DNA from: Dactylosporangium sp. AC04546
Lineage (GTDB): Bacteria > Actinomycetota > Actinomycetes > Mycobacteriales > Micromonosporaceae
DNA: 18,940 nucleotides
NCBI RefSeq assembly: GCF_022095675.1
Contig: NZ_JAHYSG010000169.1
Coordinates: forward strand, 1-18,940
Direction: 5' to 3'
The notes beneath the pieces were generated by a model. The model did no database searches and was not told the origin of the DNA. It was given only the letters and a program-made list of their open reading frames with translations. Shown piece by piece: positions 14,425-18,940 of the stretch. How positions within the stretch are numbered: the first letter of the stretch is position 1; each line of letters opens with the position of its first letter. The translations under genes and the position numbers were made by a program.

Positions 14425-14456
14425 GGCGCCTCCAACCCTTCGACCCCAACACCCTA
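14425..14456 (-). promoter_or_regulatory. Leader of the FHA gene: Shine–Dalgarno and possible −10
   Basis: GGAGG (14433–14429, minus strand) lies 4 nt before the GTG and decides that start. TAGGGT (14456–14451) is a possible −10 giving a ~20-nt leader. No −35 match is evident. The remaining DNA to 14547 shows nothing further that I can support. Confidence 0.4.
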
Positions 14457-14547
14457 TGGGGAAGCGGCGCCACGAGGTATGGCGTCACCAGGATCAGACT
14501 TGTGTACCAGTCGGGAAGGTTGCACGCCATAACCAACAAACCGACGA

Positions 14548-14694
14548 TCAGGCTACGAATCGGGTCACGGCCTCCTCGGTTGCGGTCGGGCCCGAATTGT
14601 CGGATCTTTCGTCATCGTCACCGGGCACGGCGACCACCGAGTCCCGGCACGTCGTGTCGTCGCGCGCGAAGCCGGTCGGCCGGGCGCTCGTCAC
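14548..14694 (-). CDS. Candidate small protein (48 aa) translationally coupled to cyanophycin synthetase
   Basis: GTG at 14694 overlaps the cphA stop as GTGA, the same coupling seen elsewhere in the window. The 48 codons have mostly G or C in third position (roughly four in five), as in real genes here, and end in TGA. The product is hydrophilic and acidic in the middle (PGDDDERSDN), has one Cys (C16) and no membrane segment or signal peptide. I do not recognise a family. It could be a small partner of cyanophycin synthesis or an accidental frame beyond the gene. The 3'-end codons before the stop show some loss of bias. Confidence 0.35.
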   Translation of the reverse strand: MTSARPTGFARDDTTCRDSVVAVPGDDDERSDNSGPTATEEAVTRFVA

Positions 14695-17342
14695 ACCAGC
14701 ATCCCGATCGGCTCCGGGCTGCGGGCCGGTTCGTCGGCCGGCACCGCGCCGAGCGCGGCCAGCCGGGCGAGCACCGGCTCGATCTTCTCGTACAGGAAGA
14801 GCACGACGTCGCCGGGCCGGGCCAGGTCCAGCGCGGCCGCCAGCGCCTCCTCGGCGGTGCCGACCTCGACGCAGGTCGTGGCCGGGGCGACCCGCAGCAG
14901 CTCGTCGCGCACGATGGCCGGCACCTCGCCCGGCGCGCGGCCTCGCCGGTCGTGGTCCTCGTAGAGCACCACCCGCTGGAACCGCGTGCCGACCACCCGG
15001 CCCGACTCCCGCAGGAGGTCGTCGCGCCGGTCGCCGGGCAGTGTCACCACGGCGACGGCCCGGTCGCCGCCCCAGAGCCGCTGGACGAGGTCGCTGACGG
15101 CGTCGATGGCGGCCGGGTTGTGCGCGTAGTCGACCAGGACGTGGATGTCGCCCATCCGCAGCAGCGTCCCGCGGCCCGGGTTGTCGGCGCCGCCGAAGCT
15201 GCGCAGCCGCTCGGCCAGCCGGGCGGTGGCGACGCCCAGGCAGCGGGCGGCGGCGACGGCCGCGAGGGCGTTGGCGACGAGGTACCGCGCGGCGCCGCCG
15301 AACCCGCCGCCCAGCTCGTCGACGGCGAGCAGCGGCACCCAGCGCCGGCCGGCCAGCTCGACCAGCCAGCCGTCGGCGAGCAGGTACGCCCGCCCGCCCG
15401 AGTCCCAGTGCCGGCGGACGAGGGGGTTGCGCGGGTCGAGGCTGCACCAGATGATCTCGCGCCCCGGGAACGTCAGCTCCTGGCTGCGCGGGTCGTCGGC
15501 GTTGAGCACGACGGCGCCGCCCTCGTGCACCCGCTCGGCCACGATCGACTTGAGGTCCACCAGCTCGTCGACGGTCTCGATGCCGTCCTGGCCGAGGTGG
15601 TCGGGGGCCAGGTTGGTGATGATGCCGACGTCGCTCCAGTCGTAGCCGAGGCCCTGGCGCAGCAGCCCGCCGCGGGCGGTCTCCAGCACCGCCGCGTCCA
15701 CGGTCGGGTCGCCGAGCACGATCTGGGCCGAGCGGGGGCCTGTCGCGTCGGCCCGCTGCACGGTGCGGCCGCCGATCACGACGCCGTCGGTGGTGGTGAC
15801 GCCGACCCGCAGGCCGGCCCCGGCGAGCAGGTGCGCGGTCAGCCGGGCCACGGTCGTCTTGCCGTTGGTGCCGGTGATCGACACGATCGGGATCCGCGAC
15901 GGGGTGCCGGCCGGGTACAGCGCGTCGACGACCGCCCCGCCCACGTCGTGCGCGCCGGCGTGCATCCGCAGGCCGGGGGCGGCGTTGACCTCGATGACGC
16001 CGCCCGTGCAGGCGGCGCCGGCCGGCGGGAGTTCGGCGTCGATGGCGGGCAGCCGCAGGTCGATCCCGGCGATGTCCAGCCCGACCAGGCCGGAGACGCG
16101 GTGGCACAGGTCGGCGACCGAGGGGTGCACGATCTGGGTGACGTCCTCAGCGGTACCGCCGGTGGAGAGGTTGGCGTTGTCGCGCAGCCACACCGTGCGC
16201 CCCGCCGCCGGCACGTCGGCCGGCGTCAGCCCCTGCCGGTCCAGCAGCGTGCGGGCCACGTCGTCCACGGCCAGCCGGGTGAGTGGGCGGGCGTGGCCGT
16301 CGCCGCGCCGCGGGTCCTCGTTCGCCCGCTCGATCAGCCCCGCGATGTCGGTGACGCCGTCGCCGACGACGTGGGCGGCGACCCGCTCGGCGGCGGCGAC
16401 GATCCGGCCCTCCACCGTGAGCACCCGGTAGTCACGCCCGCCGAGCTGCCGCTCGACGACCGCCTCCCCGCCGTCCGCGGTGGCGGCCGAGAATGCCCGC
16501 AGTACCGAATCCGCGTCTTGAAGACCGAGGAACACGTGCTGCCCCTGGCGGCCGGCGCGGGGTTTGACCACGACCGGGGCCCCGAGCTCGGCGAACAGCT
16601 CCAGTGCCTCCTCGGGGGTGGCCGCCGGCCCGCCCGCCGGCACCGGGACGCCGGCCTCGCCGAGCAGCTGCCGGGTCAGCTCCTTGTCGCCGGCGATGTC
16701 GACGCCGATCGCCGAGGTCTGGTCGGTGAGCGCGGCCCAGACGAGCCGGCGGTGCCGCCCGTACCCGAGGCGCAGCAGGCTGAGCTCGCCGACGCGCTCG
16801 ACGGGGATGCCGCGGCGCCGGGCCGCCTCGGCGATGGCGTTGGTGCTCGGGCCGCTCTTTTCGCGCTCGTACCGCCGGTGCAGATCGTTGAGCGCTCGGT
16901 GCGTTTCCGGCGCGCGGCCGTCGACCACCGCGTGCACGACGTCGATCGCGAGCGCGAGCAGCCGCTCGGCCAGGTCCGAGTCGAGCGGCTCGTCGATCGG
17001 GCACTCGGTGATCACGTCGTACTCGTGCGGGTCCGGGGTCCCCACGGTCCGGCCGAAGTTGACCGCGCGCCCGATCCGGTTGGACAGCTCGATGCTGACG
17101 TGCTCGGCGGTGTGCCCGAAGTACGTCCCGCCGTACAGCCGCTTGACGAACCCGCCGGGCGCCCCGGCCGCGCAGTGGTGCTCCTCCAGCCCCGGCAGCA
17201 GCTCGAGCAGCCGCTCGGGGAACCCCGGGACGTCGCAGCTCTCCCGCTCGGTGAGGTCTTCGAGGTGCACACGAGTGATCTGGACGGGACGGGCGAGGTA
17301 CCGGTTCGGCCCTCGCAGACGGCGGCTGCTCTCAATCCGCAT
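14691..17342 (-). CDS. cphA: Cyanophycin synthetase
   Basis: The 883-residue enzyme makes the storage polymer multi-L-arginyl-poly-L-aspartate with ATP in the cytoplasm. The N-terminal ~160 residues are the CphA-specific domain (GGTYFGHTAEHVSIEL is highly typical). Residues ~165–480 are the ATP-grasp half that adds aspartate (GVPVPAG, VVVKPRAGRQGQHV and the closing IEVNAAPGLRMH). Residues ~485–880 are the Mur-ligase-like half that adds arginine, with P-loop ITGTNGKTT (489–497), then ETARGGLLRQGLGYDW, NLAPDHLGQDGI, a NADDP motif and DYAHNP. Length and domain order match family members (about 870–900). ATG at 17342 overlaps the cyanophycinase stop by 11 bp, with GGAAGAAG just upstream as ribosome site, so the two are coupled. 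No second copy (cphA2) is present. Confidence 0.97.
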   Translation of the reverse strand: MRIESSRRLRGPNRYLARPVQITRVHLEDLTERESCDVPGFPERLLELLPGLEEHHCAAGAPGGFVKRLYGGTYFGHTAEHVSIELSNRIGRAVNFGRTVGTPDPHEYDVITECPIDEPLDSDLAERLLALAIDVVHAVVDGRAPETHRALNDLHRRYEREKSGPSTNAIAEAARRRGIPVERVGELSLLRLGYGRHRRLVWAALTDQTSAIGVDIAGDKELTRQLLGEAGVPVPAGGPAATPEEALELFAELGAPVVVKPRAGRQGQHVFLGLQDADSVLRAFSAATADGGEAVVERQLGGRDYRVLTVEGRIVAAAERVAAHVVGDGVTDIAGLIERANEDPRRGDGHARPLTRLAVDDVARTLLDRQGLTPADVPAAGRTVWLRDNANLSTGGTAEDVTQIVHPSVADLCHRVSGLVGLDIAGIDLRLPAIDAELPPAGAACTGGVIEVNAAPGLRMHAGAHDVGGAVVDALYPAGTPSRIPIVSITGTNGKTTVARLTAHLLAGAGLRVGVTTTDGVVIGGRTVQRADATGPRSAQIVLGDPTVDAAVLETARGGLLRQGLGYDWSDVGIITNLAPDHLGQDGIETVDELVDLKSIVAERVHEGGAVVLNADDPRSQELTFPGREIIWCSLDPRNPLVRRHWDSGGRAYLLADGWLVELAGRRWVPLLAVDELGGGFGGAARYLVANALAAVAAARCLGVATARLAERLRSFGGADNPGRGTLLRMGDIHVLVDYAHNPAAIDAVSDLVQRLWGGDRAVAVVTLPGDRRDDLLRESGRVVGTRFQRVVLYEDHDRRGRAPGEVPAIVRDELLRVAPATTCVEVGTAEEALAAALDLARPGDVVLFLYEKIEPVLARLAALGAVPADEPARSPEPIGMLV

Positions 17343-18150
17343 GGTCTTCTTCCGATCGTTTCATGGGCATGCGCTCGGTGAGGTTGAACCGGTGACCGGC
17401 TGGCAGGACGTGCAGCTGGACGCCCCAGAGGGCGATCGGGTTGTCGGCGGCCGGGCAGGTGATCCGCTTGGCGGGCCCGGCGTCGATCACGGTGACGGCG
17501 CCGCTGCCGAGCACCTCGAAGACGACCCCGTCCGCCTCGGTGTCGACGAGGATGGCGGTGTTCTCGTCGATGCCGAGCCCGAGCTCGTGCGGAAACATCG
17601 CGATGGCGCTGAGCAGCCGGTTGAGCCTCCCGCGCTCGGCGAAGTGCATGTCGATGAGCACGCCGGGCAGGAACTCGAGCCCCGGCCCGGTGCGCACGCT
17701 CTCGCTGGAGACGGAGGCGATGCTGCCCCCGAGGATCATGGTGCTGGACATCATCGCGGCGCCCGCACTGGTCCCGGCGAGCACCATGCCCTCGGCCAGC
17801 CGGGCGTGCAGGGCCGAGTCGACCTTGGACCCGCCAATGGCCGTGGTGATCCGGAGCTGGTCGCCCCCGGTGAAGAACACGCCGGTGGCCCGCTCGATCG
17901 TCCCGACGGCGAGCTCACCGTTGGCGTCCTCCCGGCTCTCCAGCCGCAGCGGCAGCACCCGGCCGGCCCCGATCCGCTGGAAGACCTCGGTGTACTCCTT
18001 CTCCCGCTGCGCAGGCGCCTCGGAGGCGGTGGCGATCACCACGAGCTGCGCGTCGCCACCCCCGGCGAGCGCCACGAACCGCTCCAGGATGGCGTCATCG
18101 CCCGCGTCGAGACTCTCCGCACCGCCGATGACGAGCAGCTTCCCCGGCAT
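17332..18150 (-). CDS. cphB: Cyanophycinase
   Basis: The 272-residue Ser hydrolase of the peptidase S51 type degrades cyanophycin to β-Asp-Arg dipeptides. The nucleophile is S128 in GTSAGAA (126–132). VFFTGGDQLR, DMHFAERGRLNRLL and GLGIDENTAI are the family's other signatures. There is no signal peptide, consistent with turnover of intracellular granules. ATG at 18150 follows GGAGGT by 3 nt. It is the first gene of the cphB–cphA unit, so degradation and synthesis enzymes are made from the same message. Dipeptide breakdown genes (isoaspartyl dipeptidase) are not in the window. Confidence 0.96.
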   Translation of the reverse strand: MPGKLLVIGGAESLDAGDDAILERFVALAGGGDAQLVVIATASEAPAQREKEYTEVFQRIGAGRVLPLRLESREDANGELAVGTIERATGVFFTGGDQLRITTAIGGSKVDSALHARLAEGMVLAGTSAGAAMMSSTMILGGSIASVSSESVRTGPGLEFLPGVLIDMHFAERGRLNRLLSAIAMFPHELGLGIDENTAILVDTEADGVVFEVLGSGAVTVIDAGPAKRITCPAADNPIALWGVQLHVLPAGHRFNLTERMPMKRSEEDHAD

Positions 18151-18425
18151 CCCACCTCCACACCCTCTTCATCCTGCAACCGGAACCCACCCGCCGCGGC
18201 CGTTCCGCCGAACTCCCCACGCAGCGCCCACCGTCACATAGCGTTGCCGACCCCGCCCGCGCGCTCATGCTGCTTTCACCCGCGGATGGCATCACCCGGC
18301 CGCCGCCGTCGCGCCCGCCGCCGCAGGCGAAGTTCTATTGATTGGCATCTTTACTGTTAACAAACCTTCGCGTAGCGTGCGAGCCAGGGCGCCCAACCCC
18401 CTTCTACCCGAGGCAGGAACCCATC
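18151..18425. other. Divergent intergenic region between cphB and the CBM2 gene
   Basis: These 275 bp hold the leaders of two divergent genes. On the minus side I see the cphB ribosome site and only a weak TATGTG-like −10 near 18235–18240. On the plus side there is an A/T-rich island at about 18331–18370 containing GTTAAC. No conserved carbohydrate operator of the kind I know (CebR, DasR) is evident, and no tRNA-like fold was found. Confidence 0.6.
18350..18378 (+). promoter_or_regulatory. Probable promoter of the CBM2–FnIII gene
   Basis: TTTACT (18350–18355), a 17-bp spacer and TAGCGT (18373–18378) form a plausible promoter inside the most A/T-rich stretch nearby. A ~40-nt leader would carry AGGA (18415–18418) 7 nt before the GTG at 18426. 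Confidence 0.45.
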
Positions 18426-18940
18426 GTGAGACTGCGAATCGGGGTGATCGCGGCTGCCCTCGTCACGGCCGCGGCCACCGTCATCACCGCGACGCCGGCG
18501 TTCGCGGCGCCCGCCACCGCCGTGTTCCAGAAGACGTCCAGCTGGAGCACCGGCTACGAAGCCAAGTACACGATCACCAACGGCACGACGGCGACGATCA
18601 CCGGGTGGACGGTGGCCGTCGACTTCCCGTCCGGCACCTCCGTCTCCTCGTCCTGGGACACCACCCGGACCGGGACGAGCGGCCACGTCACGTTCGCCAA
18701 CGTGGGCTGGAACGGGACCCTCGCCCCGGGCGCCACCGCCAGCTTCGGCTTCATCGCCGCCGGCAGTGCCGACCCGGCGAACTGCACGCTCAACGGCGCC
18801 GCGTGCTCCGGCGGCACCACGAACCCGGGCGTGCCCGGTGCGCCGAGCAACTTCCGTGTCACGGCCACCACGGACACCAGTTTCTCGCTGGCGTGGAACG
18901 CGTCGAGCGGTACCGTCACGGGCTACCGCGTGTATGAGGG
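18426..18940 (+). CDS. Secreted CBM2–fibronectin III protein, probably a chitinase or similar glycoside hydrolase (truncated)
   Basis: 171 residues are visible; the gene runs past the window. A Sec signal peptide is clear: MRLR, a long Ala/Val/Ile core and cleavage after ATPAFA (about residue 27). Residues ~31–128 form a family 2 carbohydrate-binding module, with W40, W61 (ITGWTVAVDFPSG), W77 and W95 (VGWNGTLAPG), the phrase ASFGFIAAG, and C120 and C127. After a short Gly/Thr/Pro linker, a fibronectin III domain begins at ~138 (PGAPSNFRVTATTDTSFSLA, then TGYRVYE). This order is typical of actinomycete GH18 chitinases and other polysaccharide-degrading enzymes, but the catalytic domain is not in view. 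GTG at 18426 is set by AGGA 7 nt upstream and by the signal peptide. Confidence 0.9.
   Translation, partial: MRLRIGVIAAALVTAAATVITATPAFAAPATAVFQKTSSWSTGYEAKYTITNGTTATITGWTVAVDFPSGTSVSSSWDTTRTGTSGHVTFANVGWNGTLAPGATASFGFIAAGSADPANCTLNGAACSGGTTNPGVPGAPSNFRVTATTDTSFSLAWNASSGTVTGYRVYE

Noticed and set aside
14502..17381. Long open frame on the plus strand (959 codons) opposite cphA
   Set aside because: Antisense shadow: repetitive Val/Gly/Asp/Arg-rich sequence with no motifs, while cphA on the other strand has complete family signatures.
18287..18349. Repeated TGGCATC upstream of the CBM2 gene as a direct-repeat operator
   Set aside because: A single 7-bp match 56 bp apart in a 275-bp region is not surprising by chance.

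Overview
The window is about 73% GC by eye, with strong G/C at third codon positions. It has many GTG starts, an HxlR regulator, a polyprenyl-phosphate glycosyltransferase pair, a CBM2–fibronectin III secreted protein and several apparently leaderless genes. This points to a filamentous actinobacterium, most likely Micromonosporaceae-like; that placement is inference. No tRNA, rRNA, CRISPR array or insertion sequence was seen, and no gene-free stretch exceeds 300 bases.

Region 1 (1–5811). The 3' end of a crotonase-family gene overlaps, tail to tail, a membrane protein of the DUF3533/YhgE-Pip type. That gene follows a GT2–GtrA fusion and an HxlR-type repressor on the minus strand. Diverging from the repressor are a PaaI-like hotdog thioesterase and a large GT39/YkcB-like membrane glycosyltransferase with a Gly-rich spacer, followed by a strong hairpin terminator. 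The GT2–GtrA and GT39 proteins look like the two halves of one pathway: loading a sugar onto polyprenyl phosphate, then transferring it outside the membrane. The 65-bp gap between repressor and thioesterase is packed with promoter elements and nested inverted repeats.

Region 2 (5920–7988). An NRDE/TANGO2-like protein runs into a convergent short-chain dehydrogenase. The dehydrogenase is translationally coupled to a DUF998 membrane protein.

Region 3 (8091–14424). A 1361-residue DUF4011–SF1 helicase–Vsr-like nuclease fusion converges, 4 bp apart, on a two-gene minus-strand set. That set is an FHA protein with a zinc-binding-like Cys/His cluster and a charged linker, followed by a class III cyclase-fold protein with an altered active site, a small-residue hydrophobic segment and a very acidic tail. 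This is the most promising region for an undescribed system: a defence-type helicase-nuclease beside a possible nucleotide-sensing or signalling pair. The link between the two sides is inference.

Region 4 (14548–18150). Cyanophycinase and cyanophycin synthetase overlap by 11 bp in a storage-polymer operon. A previously unremarked 48-codon ORF overlaps the synthetase stop by a GTGA.

Region 5 (18151–18940). A 275-bp divergent intergenic region contains an A/T-rich promoter island. It leads into a secreted CBM2–FnIII protein cut by the window end, probably the front of a chitinase or other polysaccharide-degrading enzyme.

Several genes lack a Shine–Dalgarno sequence and instead carry a TAnnnT hexamer 6 nt (once 8 nt) before the start codon. 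I used this to choose starts.
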